Positions 1 to 9,083 of a stretch of 64,000 nt of DNA are shown one piece after another; the stretch's first letter is position 1; each line of letters starts with the position of its first letter. The position numbers and the translations under genes are program-made. This DNA is from Oceanisphaera litoralis. Its GTDB lineage: Bacteria; Pseudomonadota; Gammaproteobacteria; Enterobacterales; Aeromonadaceae. Location of the stretch: contig NZ_JAFBBE010000012.1 in NCBI RefSeq assembly GCF_016907015.1, positions 41,416-105,415 of the forward strand, given 5' to 3'. The notes under the pieces are model-generated. The model had not been told where the DNA came from and made no database searches. It saw only the letters and a program-made list of their open reading frames with translations.

Positions 1-561
1 CAACTGTTCACTGAGCCGTGTCAGCAATTGCTCGTAATCGCCGTTCAGGTTGACGATGGGCAGATCCTGGGGCGTGCCGCGAGAATCACGCAGGCGGAAC
101 ACCGGGTTCATTTCAATCAGATAATGCACCAGTTGGTGGGCGTCATCCCGCTCGATGGGGACACCGCCACCGTCCACAAAATCGTGTTCACTGACAATTC
201 CCTCGGCCGTGCGCTTCGCCCGGGCCCGGTAATGTACCCGATGAAAGCTGTCTTTATGTTTGACCCACACCGGCTCCAGCCGTGCCAACCGGGCCGAATG
301 CTCGCTGATGCCGGGTCTGTGCTCGCGATAACTGAGCACGATTTGCAGCTCGTCGATCGTCTCACCCGGCTCCGGCCGGTAAAAATCCTCGTCCACAAAC
401 TGGTAACAGCAGCCGCCCTGCCCCATCAGCCGCCACAATGCCCGAAACAGGCTGGTTTTACCCCAGGCATTCTCGCCCATCAGCGCCGTGCTCTGATTGA
501 GCTTGAGCGACAGCTGATTAAGGCCCATGAAGTTTCTGATCTGAATATGCTCGAGAAACAT
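1..561 (-). CDS. OLD-family ATP-dependent nuclease, YbjD-like, N-terminal part (runs off the window)
   Basis: The gene starts at the ATG complementary to 559-561 and stays open to base 1, so only about 187 N-terminal residues are visible. The protein begins MFLEHIQIRNFMGLNQLSL and has a Walker A loop GENAWGKTS near residues 29-37. This is the typical start of SMC/RecF-like ATPase heads in the OLD (overcoming lysogenization defect) family. The spacing and the phrase after the loop resemble E. coli YbjD, which carries a C-terminal Toprim nuclease domain; that part lies outside the window. The role is probably DNA repair or defence, but the substrate is unknown. It reads away from ppiC in the same direction, 32 bp downstream of it, so the two could be co-transcribed. 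Confidence 0.75.
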   Translation of the reverse strand, partial: MFLEHIQIRNFMGLNQLSLKLNQSTALMGENAWGKTSLFRALWRLMGQGGCCYQFVDEDFYRPEPGETIDELQIVLSYREHRPGISEHSARLARLEPVWVKHKDSFHRVHYRARAKRTAEGIVSEHDFVDGGGVPIERDDAHQLVHYLIEMNPVFRLRDSRGTPQDLPIVNLNGDYEQLLTRLSEQL

Positions 562-593
562 GCGCTATCCTCGGTGATCAGCGGCCGTACCGA

Positions 594-875
594 TCAGTTG
601 CGATACAACACCTTGATCAGATGATAGCCGAAACGGGTTTTCACCGGTCCCTGAATGGCCAGCTCGGGGCCGCTGAACACCGCCTTGTCGAACGGCCCCA
701 CCATATCACCCTTGTTGAATTCGCCCAGGTCGCCACCGCGCTTGCCGGAAGGACAGGTGGAATGTTTTTTGGCGAGTTTGTGAAAGTCGCCGCCCTTGTC
801 CAGCTGTTGTTTGATCGCCAGGCATTCGGCTTCGGTTTTTACCAGTATATGCAGGGCACAGGCACGTTTTGCCAT
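594..875 (-). CDS. ppiC: Peptidyl-prolyl cis-trans isomerase, single-domain parvulin PpiC
   Basis: This is a 93-residue protein made only of a parvulin domain ([25 protein letters not shown] to [12 protein letters not shown]). It matches the length of E. coli PpiC (parvulin 10), a cytoplasmic prolyl isomerase without a signal peptide. Hallmarks visible are the AxHILV strand, the [13 protein letters not shown] loop and the C-terminal FGYHLIKV strand. A longer reading frame upstream is rejected because the family starts at MAK and the 5' extension runs towards the REP element. It is unrelated in role to the periplasmic parvulin at 45935-46894. Confidence 0.93.
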   Translation of the reverse strand: MAKRACALHILVKTEAECLAIKQQLDKGGDFHKLAKKHSTCPSGKRGGDLGEFNKGDMVGPFDKAVFSGPELAIQGPVKTRFGYHLIKVLYRN

Positions 876-958
876 GAGAGATTCTCTTGAAAGGAAAGTA
901 GTCACTGCAGTGTGCCAAAATGCGAGGAGAGTCACCAGTTCGGGTGAAGATAAGAATG

Positions 959-1050
959 CGTCATGCCCGCGAAGGCGGGCATCCAGTAAACACAGCACAG
1001 GTTCAAACCCGGTGCAAATATCATGGACTCCCGCCTGCGCGGGAGTGACG
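959..1050. repeat. REP-like palindrome pair between ask and ppiC
   Basis: Two inward-facing copies of a REP-type unit are seen: cgtcatgcccgcgaaggcgg at 959-978, followed by the rest of its stem, and its inverted counterpart, cccgcctgcgcgggagtgacg, at about 1030-1050. Each half contains a GC-rich hairpin (cccgcgaaggcggg type). The arrangement is that of a BIME-like element. The same unit recurs at 27517-27540 and 27875-27995. It lies just downstream of ask and could also stabilise or end that transcript. Confidence 0.85.
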
Positions 1051-1056
1051 GATGAC

Positions 1057-2493
1057 TTACGCTACCGCCAGCGCGACCGTGTCGGCGTGGGTCTGCACCA
1101 GTTCGTCGTGCAGCGACACCACCGCCTGCTCGTAGTATTCGTCATCGACGATAAACTGCATTTCCACCGCCCGCAGCGACTGATGTACGGCTCGCACCGG
1201 CACCTCGGCTCTGTTCAAGGCCGCCACCGAGCGGGCCAGCAGACCCGGAATGCTCATGTTGCTGCCCACCGCCGACACCAGTGACACCTTGTGGGTGTTA
1301 ACATCGGCGTTGTCGAATCGGTGTTGCAGGGCGCTGACCAGAGTGCGTACCGTTTTACGGTTGCCGGACACATAATAGGTCAGGGTGTTGGCGTTCATGT
1401 CCTTGGCCACCAGATTCAGCTTCATGCGATCCAGCTCGTCGGTGAAACACTCGGCATAGTGCGAGACCCGGCCCACCATGTCCTGATCGAACAGCTCGAC
1501 CGCAAACAGATTGCGGCGACCGGCCACCATTTCCACGCAGGGTGCGGGACTACGATAGTCGGTGGTGATCAGGGTGCCTTCGTGATCCGGTTCGAAGGTA
1601 TTGCGTACCCGCAACGGAATATCCTGCTGACGCAGGCCCTTGGCGGCCTGGGGATGAATGGCTTCCATCCCCAGGTTGGACAGCTGATCGGTCACGTCGT
1701 AGTTGGTGCGACCGAGAGGGATCACCTGCTCTTCGCCCGCCAGTCGCGGATCGGCACTGCTCAGGTGAAATTCCTTGTGTATGATGGCCTCGCGGGCGCC
1801 GCTCAGCACCGCCAGCCGGCTGAAGGTCATTTCGCTGTAACCCCGGTCGAAGCGGCTCATCAGCCCTTCCTTACAATGGGCATAGCCGGTCACCACCGGC
1901 AACTGGCTGGACAGTTCGACGCGCTCCAGTGCCTGCTCCAGCACCTGATCCAGCGGCAGTGTCTCGTCGGTGCGCCAGCCGGTCAAATCCATTAATACCG
2001 CATTGACGCCACTCTGACGCAGATACAACACCATGTTGTGGGCACTGTGCGCCTCCCCCATGGCCGCCAGCAGCTCGCGAACGGTCTGCAACTGCTCGGC
2101 CAGCTGAAACTGGCCAAAGGCACAGACCTGGCGCAGGTGATGCAAACAGTCGCGAATGCCGGCGATACGATCGTGCAAAAAAGCGTCCGCCAGGGCGCGC
2201 TCGGGGCTCAGGCCAAACATGTCCTTGTTGATCTGGGCCATACGGTTACTGACATTATCCAGCGTCTGTTCCCAGGCACTGTCGTCTTCCGCATCCGCAA
2301 AGGTCGCATACACGCCGGGAGCGCCGGTGCGTTTGCATTCCAGCAGGCCATCGGTAATACCACCGAACGCCGATACCACCAGCATGCGCTGATAGTATTC
2401 GCCGGACTTGCGTTTATGCAGCACTATATTATCCCGCACCGCCTGATACTGACTCATCGAGGTGCCGCCAATTTTTTCTACTGTGTGTAACAC
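1057..2493 (-). CDS. ask: Aspartate kinase of the ectoine-associated type (Ask_Ect)
   Basis: Phosphorylates L-aspartate, the first step towards aspartate semialdehyde, the precursor of ectoine. The start is a GTG at 2493 ([22 protein letters not shown], 478 residues) with AAGGGA upstream; VEKIGGTSM is the conserved N-terminal kinase motif, so the later ATG of MSQYQ cannot be the start. Two ACT-like regulatory segments fill the C-terminal third. It follows ectC in the same direction, matching the ectABC-ask_ect arrangement known in many marine bacteria, where the paralogue is thought to escape normal feedback control under osmotic stress. The last residues (ADTVALAVA) run up to the REP pair. 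Confidence 0.93.
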   Translation of the reverse strand: MLHTVEKIGGTSMSQYQAVRDNIVLHKRKSGEYYQRMLVVSAFGGITDGLLECKRTGAPGVYATFADAEDDSAWEQTLDNVSNRMAQINKDMFGLSPERALADAFLHDRIAGIRDCLHHLRQVCAFGQFQLAEQLQTVRELLAAMGEAHSAHNMVLYLRQSGVNAVLMDLTGWRTDETLPLDQVLEQALERVELSSQLPVVTGYAHCKEGLMSRFDRGYSEMTFSRLAVLSGAREAIIHKEFHLSSADPRLAGEEQVIPLGRTNYDVTDQLSNLGMEAIHPQAAKGLRQQDIPLRVRNTFEPDHEGTLITTDYRSPAPCVEMVAGRRNLFAVELFDQDMVGRVSHYAECFTDELDRMKLNLVAKDMNANTLTYYVSGNRKTVRTLVSALQHRFDNADVNTHKVSLVSAVGSNMSIPGLLARSVAALNRAEVPVRAVHQSLRAVEMQFIVDDEYYEQAVVSLHDELVQTHADTVALAVA

Positions 2494-2633
2494 TTTACAT
2501 TCCCTTAATATTTTTATTGGATGCTTGCCGTGTTCGCACATTTTCAGTGGGCCTGGGATCCCGATGCCTATCTGCAAACGAGGCCCTGCCCAGTGAAAAT
2601 GTCCGGAGCGGGGGCCGGGCCCCCGCCGGGTCA

Positions 2634-3041
2634 TCAACCGTCGATGGCTTCCGCTTCCAGCGGATAAACGCCGTCGGCGTCGTGCACTTCCTTGCCGGTC
2701 AGCGGCGGGTTGAACACGCAGGCCATTTTCATGTCTTCACTGCCGCCCCGCAGCAGGTGCTCGTCGTGCTTATCGAGAACATAGAGGGTGCCCGCTTCAA
2801 TGGGGTAGATCTTGCCGGTGGCCAGATCCTTGATTTCGCCATTGCCGCTCATGCAATACACCGACTCCAGGTGGTTCTGGTAGTGAATGTGGGTCTCGGT
2901 GTTGGCATAGATGGTGGTAATGTGAAACGAGAAGCCCATGTTGTCGCCTTTCAGCAACATGCGGGTGCTGTCCCAGGTGCCGGTTTCGGACTCGATGAAA
3001 CGTTCGTTTTTTTCACATTCGGCAAGAGTACGTACTATCAT
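2634..3041 (-). CDS. ectC: L-ectoine synthase EctC
   Basis: A 135-residue cupin enzyme that cyclises N-gamma-acetyl-diaminobutyrate to ectoine. It starts [49 protein letters not shown], and cupin metal/ligand positions are visible in [19 protein letters not shown] and in [11 protein letters not shown]. The length is normal for the family. The longer frame towards 3182 lacks family similarity and crosses the structured spacer before ectB. It lies between ectB and ask on the same strand. Confidence 0.95.
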   Translation of the reverse strand: MIVRTLAECEKNERFIESETGTWDSTRMLLKGDNMGFSFHITTIYANTETHIHYQNHLESVYCMSGNGEIKDLATGKIYPIEAGTLYVLDKHDEHLLRGGSEDMKMACVFNPPLTGKEVHDADGVYPLEAEAIDG

Positions 3042-3119
3042 GGTATTCCTTTCTTTTGTTCTGTTTTGTCCGCCGGGGCGGACAGTGAAAATCAATTTGC
3101 AGGTAAAGCGGCAACAGGG

Positions 3120-3202
3120 TTGCCTCATCCGCCACGCTGCAAGCACATCCTTGTGGCGCTCAACAAATGCCATCCCTGGCATTTGACGGGCGGCTGAGGC
3201 AA
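3120..3202. repeat. Structured spacer between ectB and ectC
   Basis: The 224-bp ectB-ectC gap contains an inverted repeat ttgcctca (3120-3127) / tgaggcaa (3195-3202). It encloses a perfect 8-bp hairpin aaatgcca-tccc-tggcattt at 3165-3184. No T-run follows, so it looks less like a terminator and more like an intercistronic processing or stabilising element, or a small mobile repeat. Its spread elsewhere in the genome is unknown. Confidence 0.55.
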
Positions 3203-3265
3203 TCCCTGCAGCCCCTTCTTGGCCTCCAAGTCATCGATTGCGACGACTCAACTGCTAGATAAGGC

Positions 3266-4537
3266 TTAAGACGCCTTCTTCAGGCGTTCGCTTGCGGTCT
3301 CGACAATGGATTCTTCCAGCCAGTCCAGCCCCTGGGTCAGCTCGGCCTCGGTGATGATCAGCGGGCACAGGCACTTCACCACTTCGTCGTTGGGGCCTGC
3401 GGTTTCAATGATCAGGCCGCGCTCGAAGCACTTGGAGGTGATCACATCGGCGATATCGCCATCGCGGCAGGCGATACCCTGCATCATGCCCCGGCCTTTC
3501 ACCTTCACGAACAACTGCGGGAAGCGGTCGACCATGGCCTGCATGCGTGTGGTCAGCAACTCGCCCTTGGCCCGCACTTCGCCGGCGAAGACGTCGTCTT
3601 GCCAGAAGGTTTCCAGCGCCTTGCGTGCGGTAACGAAAGCATGGTTATTGCCACGGAAGGTACCGTTGTGTTCGCCCGGCTCCCACTGATCCAGCTCGGG
3701 ACGCATCAGCACCAGCGCAAACGGCAGACCCATGCCACTCAGCGACTTGGACAGGGTGATGATGTCCGGCTTGATGCCGGCCGGCTCGAAGCTGAAGAAG
3801 GTGCCGGTACGGCCGCAACCGGCCTGAATGTCATCGGCAATCAACAGAATGTCATGCTGGCGGCAGATTTTCTCCAGACGCTGCAGCCATTCCATCGAGG
3901 CCGCATTAAGGCCACCCTCGCCCTGTACTACCTCAAACAGAACGGCGGCAGGCTTGTCTAGGCCACTGGAGTTGTCGTTGAGCATGGTTTCGAACAGCAG
4001 CAGGCTGTCTTCACCGGCACCGGTGTAACCGTCGTACGGGAGACGGGTGACGTTGGCCAGTACGGTACCGGCACCACCACGGTGATGCTGGTTACCGGTG
4101 GCGGCCAGGGCGCCCAGGCTGACGCCATGGAAACCGTTGGTGAAGGCCACTATGTTCTCCCGGCCGGTCACCTTGCGCGCCAGCTTCATCGCCGCTTCCA
4201 CCGCGTTGGTGCCGGTGGGGCCGGTAAACTGGGCCACATGATCCAGGCCGCGCGGCTTGAGGATGATTTGCTGCAGGGCGGTCAGAAACGCCGCCTTGGC
4301 AGAGGTATGCATATCCAGGCCATGGGCGATGCCATCTGCCTGAATATATTCAATCAGTGCCTCCTTCAATACCGGGTGGTTATGGCCGTAGTTGAGGGTA
4401 CCGGCACCGGCAAGAAAGTCCAGATAGCGCTTGCCACTCTGGTCGTGCAGCCAGACACCCTGAGCCTTGTTAAAGGTCACCGGAAAAGAGCGGGCGTAGG
4501 TTTGTACACTGGATTCCATTACATCAAAAATACTCAT
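3266..4537 (-). CDS. ectB: Diaminobutyrate-2-oxoglutarate transaminase EctB
   Basis: A 423-residue PLP-dependent class III aminotransferase making L-2,4-diaminobutyrate from aspartate semialdehyde, with glutamate as amino donor. It begins [27 protein letters not shown]. Visible family marks are the [18 protein letters not shown] segment, the [11 protein letters not shown] motif and the Schiff-base lysine in [12 protein letters not shown] (about residue 262). AAGGAG lies a few bases before the ATG. The length is as expected. It is the second gene of the ectoine operon, 75 bp after ectA. Confidence 0.96.
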   Translation of the reverse strand: MSIFDVMESSVQTYARSFPVTFNKAQGVWLHDQSGKRYLDFLAGAGTLNYGHNHPVLKEALIEYIQADGIAHGLDMHTSAKAAFLTALQQIILKPRGLDHVAQFTGPTGTNAVEAAMKLARKVTGRENIVAFTNGFHGVSLGALAATGNQHHRGGAGTVLANVTRLPYDGYTGAGEDSLLLFETMLNDNSSGLDKPAAVLFEVVQGEGGLNAASMEWLQRLEKICRQHDILLIADDIQAGCGRTGTFFSFEPAGIKPDIITLSKSLSGMGLPFALVLMRPELDQWEPGEHNGTFRGNNHAFVTARKALETFWQDDVFAGEVRAKGELLTTRMQAMVDRFPQLFVKVKGRGMMQGIACRDGDIADVITSKCFERGLIIETAGPNDEVVKCLCPLIITEAELTQGLDWLEESIVETASERLKKAS

Positions 4538-4612
4538 CTCGACTCCTTAAAGTCCTGAGTTCAAATCTAAAAATATAAAATTCGAAAAATGCTGAGGGTC
4601 GGCCGACAGCAA

Positions 4613-5131
4613 TCAGCCGAGCGCAATGCGGTAGAGAATTTCGCTGCTGCTGCCACCGTTGAAGTGACGCTGCTGATCGAACAGCACCTGGCGCACGCCC
4701 TGCCCTGTGCCCTGGCTGCGGGCCAGGCTTTCAAACAGTCCCCAGGAAGGGGCATTGTCGGCGGTGATGGTGGTTTCGACGTGGGTGACGTCGGCACAGG
4801 CATGCGATCCCAACAGGGTATCGAGCAGGGTGCGACCCAGCCCTTCACCACGGGCGCGTTTATCTATGGCTACCTGCCAGACAAACAAGGTGTTTGGCTC
4901 GGCAGGTTTACGGTAGGCAGAGATAAACCCCAGCAGTGTGCCGTCTTCGTCTTCGGCCAACATACAGGTGTCGGCAAAGTGCAGGCATTGCAGCAGATTA
5001 CAATAGGTGGAATTGGTATCCAGGGGTTTACAGCGGGCAATCAGGCTATTCACCTCATGACCGTCGGTAGACGTGGGATGGCGCAACAATAGTTGCAAAT
5101 CAATGGTCGTGTCCGTGTCGCTAGCAATCAT
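4613..5131 (-). CDS. ectA: Diaminobutyrate N-gamma-acetyltransferase EctA
   Basis: A 172-residue GNAT enzyme that acetylates diaminobutyrate at N-gamma with acetyl-CoA. The GNAT acetyl-CoA loop reads KRARGEGLGRTLL (about residues 91-103), preceded by the WQVAID strand. The C-terminal half contains VETTITADNAPSWGLFESLARSQG, typical of EctA. It is the promoter-proximal gene of ectA-ectB-ectC-ask on the minus strand. The 299 bp upstream up to csp are AT-rich and must hold the osmoregulated promoter. A short palindrome (5150-5163) lies 18 bp before the start codon. Confidence 0.96.
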   Translation of the reverse strand: MIASDTDTTIDLQLLLRHPTSTDGHEVNSLIARCKPLDTNSTYCNLLQCLHFADTCMLAEDEDGTLLGFISAYRKPAEPNTLFVWQVAIDKRARGEGLGRTLLDTLLGSHACADVTHVETTITADNAPSWGLFESLARSQGTGQGVRQVLFDQQRHFNGGSSSEILYRIALG

Positions 5132-5430
5132 TTATAGTCCTAAACTGTTTTAGTTAGTGGGCTAAGTAAAAAACCCTTATTAACCTAACAAAGCATTGAT
5201 AAATTGCAACCTGATCTCGATTAAATTAATTTGAACAGCATGTATTTTACCGTCGTAATGTGACCAATACCGCCGGTGAAAAGCCACGAACGAAACCTCC
5301 CCCGCCCAGTCACGGCCCGCCTGAACGGAAGATTAACGACCTCACAGGCTCGCTTCATGGCGAGCTGCTACTATCAATGCAGTGGCGATGCTGTTATCAC
5401 CACCTTGTCAGACTAAATCGGATACACACT
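5132..5430. promoter_or_regulatory. Intergenic region between divergent ectA and csp, probable promoters for both
   Basis: An AT-rich spacer without an ORF of its own. Next to ectA it holds ctaaa-ctgt-tttag at 5150-5163, a palindrome placed where an operator could sit. Further up lie tracts such as attaaattaattt near 5222. On the csp side the long stretch before 5431 is consistent with the extended 5' leader usual for cold-shock genes. I could not assign exact -35/-10 boxes with confidence. Confidence 0.45.
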
Positions 5431-5640
5431 ATGAGTACGAAAGAAACAGGAACCGTAAAATGGTTCAACGAGGAGAAAGGCTTCGGATTCATCACCCGGG
5501 CTTCCGGGCCGGATCTGTTTGTGCACTTTTCCTCCATACAGGGCGATGGTTTCAAAACCCTGCAGGAAGGTCAGCCGGTCACTTTTGTCGTCACCCAGGG
5601 CAAGAAAGGGCCTCAAGCCGAAGAAGTAGAGCTGGCTTGA
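5431..5640 (+). CDS. Cold-shock domain protein (CspA family)
   Basis: A 69-residue single cold-shock domain: [37 protein letters not shown]. It carries both nucleic-acid binding motifs, RNP1 (KGFGFIT) and RNP2 (LFVHFS). It acts as an RNA chaperone or antiterminator. The start is fixed by family length; the upstream extension to 5260 is not coding-like. It is monocistronic and followed by a strong hairpin at 5648-5670. Confidence 0.95.
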   Translation: MSTKETGTVKWFNEEKGFGFITRASGPDLFVHFSSIQGDGFKTLQEGQPVTFVVTQGKKGPQAEEVELA

Positions 5641-5647
5641 CCCTTAC

Positions 5648-5670
5648 CAGGCGGCACCTGGTGCCGCCTG
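5648..5670 (+). terminator. Hairpin after the cold-shock gene
   Basis: A perfect palindrome, caggcggcacc-t-ggtgccgcctg, with 11-bp arms, starts 8 bp after the csp stop codon. The following bases (agtcactcttt) are only moderately T-rich, so it may be a weak intrinsic terminator or a 3' stabilising hairpin. Confidence 0.65.
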
Positions 5671-5693
5671 AGTCACTCTTTGAATGCCGCTCG

Positions 5694-5729
5694 TTATTTG
5701 AACACCCGTCATTATTTGAACACCCGTCA
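5694..5729. repeat. 18-bp direct repeat, two copies
   Basis: The unit ttatttgaacacccgtca occurs twice head to tail (5694-5711 and 5712-5729) in the spacer before the TPR protein gene. No function can be read from it. Confidence 0.8.
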
Positions 5730-5788
5730 TCATCGGGTTATCCTGCCCCGACCAGGTTTTTGAGTCTTTCACCTCCAGTCGGTACCCC

Positions 5789-6700
5789 ATGACCAGATTA
5801 TTTATATCCCTCTGTTTTTTTATTCTGTCCTTGCCCGTTCTCGCCCAGACCGACGCCGCCTCCGCCACCACAGAAGAAACCATGGTAGAAGAGCGCATTC
5901 CGCTCACGCCCTTTATGGAACGCTATATGCTGGATGAGCTGAAGGCGTTGCGCAGCGAAATGGCCCGCTTTCAGATCCACGTCACCGACGAAGTGGTACA
6001 AAAGGAACTGGCGGTAGCCGACAAGGCCATGAGCTACGCCAACGTGACCGTGACCTATTTTTTCTATCTGCTGGCGGGCGCCGCCTCGGTACTGGCCATT
6101 GTCGGCTGGCAATCGTTGCGGGAACTGAAAAAGACCGCCCGGGAATATGCCGAAACCGAAATGAAGAAAATCACCAATACCTACGAACACAAGCTGAAGC
6201 AGATAGAACGCGAATTGCAGCGAAAAACCAAGGTTATTGCGGAGAACTACCGGGAAATAGAACGATTCCAGGAAATTCACGGCCTCTGGCTGCGTGCCAG
6301 TCAGGAGCAGAGTCCCCAGGCGAAAATCGATATCTACGATCAGATCCTGGACATCAAACCCGGCGATCTCGATGCCCTCACCCACAAGGCCGATGCGGCC
6401 CTGATGATGAACGAGCGCCAGTGGGCGCTGAGTCTGTGTAACCGGGTACTGCAGGTGGATCAGCAAAATGCGCACGCCCTGTATCAGCGGGCCTGTGCCC
6501 ATGCGGGCGTGGGTAACGAGGATCAGGCGTTGTCCGATCTGGAGCTGGCGGTGCAGAGTAATGTACACCTGCGTAGCGTGGCGGCCGATGACGAGGAATT
6601 CGACCCGCTGCGCCAGCACCCGCGCTTTATCGAGCTGACCAGTGACAGCTCGGAGCAAAGCGGCGTAGACAGTGACGCCGAAGTCAAAAAACAGGCATGA
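5789..6700 (+). CDS. Membrane-anchored TPR protein with coiled coil
   Basis: A 303-residue protein of unknown function. It has an N-terminal signal sequence (MTRLFISLCFFILSLPVLAQ), an acidic stretch, and a single transmembrane helix around residues 88-108 (VTYFFYLLAGAASVLAIVGW). A charged coiled coil (LKKTAREYAETEMKKITNTYEHKLKQIEREL) follows, then about two or three tetratricopeptide units (IDIYDQILDIKPGDLDALTHKADAAL, ALSLCNRVLQVDQQNAHALYQRACAHAG). The layout suggests an inner-membrane scaffold whose TPR domain binds partner proteins. No operon partner is evident; the flanking genes have their own signals. Confidence 0.8.
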   Translation: MTRLFISLCFFILSLPVLAQTDAASATTEETMVEERIPLTPFMERYMLDELKALRSEMARFQIHVTDEVVQKELAVADKAMSYANVTVTYFFYLLAGAASVLAIVGWQSLRELKKTAREYAETEMKKITNTYEHKLKQIERELQRKTKVIAENYREIERFQEIHGLWLRASQEQSPQAKIDIYDQILDIKPGDLDALTHKADAALMMNERQWALSLCNRVLQVDQQNAHALYQRACAHAGVGNEDQALSDLELAVQSNVHLRSVAADDEEFDPLRQHPRFIELTSDSSEQSGVDSDAEVKKQA

Positions 6701-6793
6701 AAAATTTTTCAATAACACGTGAAAAAAATTGATTTTGCATACCGGAAGCCAGTGCCATACTTTGCGCGAATCATAGAGCCACATAGAGTGAGA

Positions 6794-7138
6794 ATGAACA
6801 TGAGCTTTGAGTCAACCAAGCCGTTTCAGGACTTCGCCCATTTTCCTCGCGGTCTGCGTCGTTGTGGCGAGTTTACCGTTGCGGAAGCCCAACTGCTTGA
6901 ACAATCCGGCCACGCCATGCTCGCGCTGTATACCGGGCAACGGGCACCGAATTGCGATGACGAGCAACGTTTTTTTGAACAGGTGCAACAAGGTTCAGCG
7001 TCGGAAAGCCGCCATGCCAAGGTCTGGTTGAAATACCTGAAAGTCATCGGCCCCAAGCGTGTACACCGCCTCTGTTCGCCCATGGCGGCGGCCAGCGGCG
7101 ACGACGACTACGAACCGGCAGAAGACACCGCCGAATAA
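6794..7138 (+). CDS. maoP: MaoP/YifE family protein (DUF413)
   Basis: A 114-residue protein whose N-terminal half (FESTKPFQDFAHFPRGLRRCGEFTVAEAQLLEQSG) matches the MaoP/YifE family. E. coli MaoP works with the maoS site in organising the Ori macrodomain. The conserved YPRG/FPRG-R-GEFT motif and the KVWLKYLKVIGPKRVHRL segment are visible, followed by an acidic tail. The start is ATG 6794 (MNMSF), with ATG 6800 as the alternative; upstream in-frame codons lie in an AT-rich promoter-like region. A clear terminator follows at 7177-7203. Confidence 0.85.
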   Translation: MNMSFESTKPFQDFAHFPRGLRRCGEFTVAEAQLLEQSGHAMLALYTGQRAPNCDDEQRFFEQVQQGSASESRHAKVWLKYLKVIGPKRVHRLCSPMAAASGDDDYEPAEDTAE

Positions 7139-7176
7139 CCTGCTGCGCATCGAGTCGCCCGTATCATGTCGTCAAC

Positions 7177-7203
7177 AAGGCCGGCACCACGCCGGCCTTT
7201 TTG
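7177..7203 (+). terminator. Intrinsic terminator after maoP
   Basis: The hairpin aaggccggc-accac-gccggcctt (7177-7199) is followed by a short T-run (ttt). It lies about 40 bp after the maoP stop and before sbcB. Confidence 0.85.
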
Positions 7204-7312
7204 TTGCCTATGTTCCGCCTGGAACCACGCCATGCTTTGCCCGCCATCGCCACAAGATGATACTCTAACGCCAGACACAGGCATGACCCACAGCGATTAA
7301 AGACCCTACATC

Positions 7313-8734
7313 ATGAGCGACCAAGCAGCACAGCCCACTTTTCTGTTCCACGACTACGAGACGGCAGGCATCCATCCGGCGCTGGACAGGCCGGTGCAGT
7401 TTGCCGCCATCCGCACCGACGACGAGCTGAACGAGATTGGCGAGCCGGTCATGTTCTATTGCCGGTTACCGGTCGACTACCTGCCTTCGCCCGAGGCGAC
7501 ACTGATCACCGGCATCACACCGCAAACCGCCCAGCAACAGGGGGTGTGCGAGGCCGAGTTTATCGCCCGCATCCACGAGCAGTTCAGCCAGGCAGGCACC
7601 TGCATTCTGGGCTACAACAATATCCGCTTCGACGATGAAGTGACCCGTTACACCCTGTATCGCAACTTCTACGACCCTTACGCCTACAGCTGGCAGCAGG
7701 GCAATTCCCGCTGGGATTTGCTGGATGTGGTGCGCACCTTCTATGCCCTGCGGCCGGACGGTATCCAGTGGCCGGAAGACGAGGACGGCAAGCCCAGCTT
7801 CAAGCTGGAGCGACTGACCGCTGCCAACGGTATCGAACACGGCAATGCCCACGACGCCCTGGCCGATGTGCGCGCCACCATCGCCCTGGCCCGATTGCTG
7901 CGCCAGGCCCAACCCAAGCTGTTCGACTATCTGTTCGAACTGCGCAGCAAGCACAAGGTGAAGGCGTTGCTGGACGTCATCAACAGCAAGCCCTTGGTGC
8001 ATGTGTCCGGCATGTTTTCGGCCTGGCAGGGCTGTGCCAGCTGGATTGCGCCTCTGGCCTGGCATCCGGACAATGCCAATGCGGTGATTTGCGTCAATTT
8101 GAACATGGATCTGACGCCGCTTGTCGAGCTGACCCCGGAGCAACTGCACCAGCGGCTCTATACCAGACGGGACGATCTGGGCGAGCTGGCGCCGGTACCG
8201 GTCAAGCTGGTGCATATCAACAAATGTCCGGCTCTGGCCAAGGCGGCCGCGCTCACCGAGCAAAGAGCCGACGAACTGGGCATAGACAGGGCCCGATGCC
8301 GCCAGAGCCTGGATCTGCTGCGCCGCCATCCTGAGATCCGCGAAAAGGTGGTGGCGCTCTATCAGCTGCAACGGGATTTCCCCCCCGTCACCGATGTGGA
8401 TGCGGCGCTCTATCAGGGCGGTTTTTTCAGCGCGGCAGACAAGGCCGCCATGGCCATGGTACGCAACAGTACGCCGGATGCCCTCGCCGCCCTGCCACTG
8501 CAGTTCAGTGATGCCCGCCTGCCCGAGTTGCTGTTTCGCTACCGGGCCCGCAACTACCCTCATACCCTGAGTGAACAGGAATGGCAGCGCTGGCGACAGC
8601 ATTGTCAGGACAGGCTGGCCGAACTGGCCGAGCCCTACATGCACCGACTGGAACAATTGGTGATCGAGCATCAGGAAGATGAACACAAGCTGGCACTGCT
8701 GCAGGCGGTAGCCCGTTATGTTCAATCCCTTTAA
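7313..8734 (+). CDS. sbcB: Exodeoxyribonuclease I
   Basis: A 473-residue 3'-5' exonuclease on single-stranded DNA, acting in mismatch repair and suppression of RecBC recombination defects. The DEDDh motifs are present: HDYETAG near residue 13 (Exo I), LGYNNIRFDDE (Exo II) and GNAHDALADVRAT (Exo III). The C-terminal SH3-like and helical parts expected of ExoI follow, and the length equals E. coli SbcB within a few residues. It is followed at once by the lrgA-like gene. Confidence 0.96.
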   Translation: MSDQAAQPTFLFHDYETAGIHPALDRPVQFAAIRTDDELNEIGEPVMFYCRLPVDYLPSPEATLITGITPQTAQQQGVCEAEFIARIHEQFSQAGTCILGYNNIRFDDEVTRYTLYRNFYDPYAYSWQQGNSRWDLLDVVRTFYALRPDGIQWPEDEDGKPSFKLERLTAANGIEHGNAHDALADVRATIALARLLRQAQPKLFDYLFELRSKHKVKALLDVINSKPLVHVSGMFSAWQGCASWIAPLAWHPDNANAVICVNLNMDLTPLVELTPEQLHQRLYTRRDDLGELAPVPVKLVHINKCPALAKAAALTEQRADELGIDRARCRQSLDLLRRHPEIREKVVALYQLQRDFPPVTDVDAALYQGGFFSAADKAAMAMVRNSTPDALAALPLQFSDARLPELLFRYRARNYPHTLSEQEWQRWRQHCQDRLAELAEPYMHRLEQLVIEHQEDEHKLALLQAVARYVQSL

Positions 8735-8744
8735 GAGCCATCAC

Positions 8745-9083
8745 ATGAAACTGATTCGCGATTTTGCGGTGCTTATCGCCTGTCTTCTGGTGGGCAAGGG
8801 CATGGCGACACTCCTGCCCTTTGCCTTTCCGGGCAGCATTCTCGGTTTGCTGCTGCTGTTTTTTCTGCTCTCCACTCAGCTTATTCCGCTGGGCTGGGTC
8901 CATGACGGCGGCCATCTTATCCTGCGCCATATGGCCTTGCTGTTTATTCCGGTAGCGGCCGCTCTACTCGGGTATGTGGACGTGCTTAGCGACGGCCTGG
9001 GCTTGATTATCGGCTCCGCGCTCGGGGGCTTGGTGCTGATCCTGCTGGTGGTGGGGCGTCTCTATCAGAGGATGATGTCATGA
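8745..9083 (+). CDS. LrgA/CidA-like holin-type membrane protein (YohJ family)
   Basis: A 112-residue protein with four hydrophobic segments and the family phrases FPGSILGLLLLFFLL and MALLFIPVAAALLGY. LrgA/CidA proteins are proposed to modulate murein hydrolase export or small-metabolite transport; E. coli YohJ-YohK is the closest pair type. ATG 8745 has AAGAG upstream; ATG 8718, overlapping the sbcB end, would add nine residues and cannot be excluded. The 3' end overlaps the next gene by 4 bp (ATGA), so the two are translationally coupled. Confidence 0.9.
   Translation: MKLIRDFAVLIACLLVGKGMATLLPFAFPGSILGLLLLFFLLSTQLIPLGWVHDGGHLILRHMALLFIPVAAALLGYVDVLSDGLGLIIGSALGGLVLILLVVGRLYQRMMS

Noticed and set aside
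1..624. Plus-strand open frame of 198 codons at 28-624
   Set aside because: The minus strand of the same stretch encodes a clear OLD-type ATPase head with a Walker A loop; the plus frame is its antisense shadow.
5789..6784. 328-codon minus-strand frame opposite the TPR protein
   Set aside because: The plus frame has a signal peptide, a membrane helix, a coiled coil and TPR motifs; the minus frame shows no domain.
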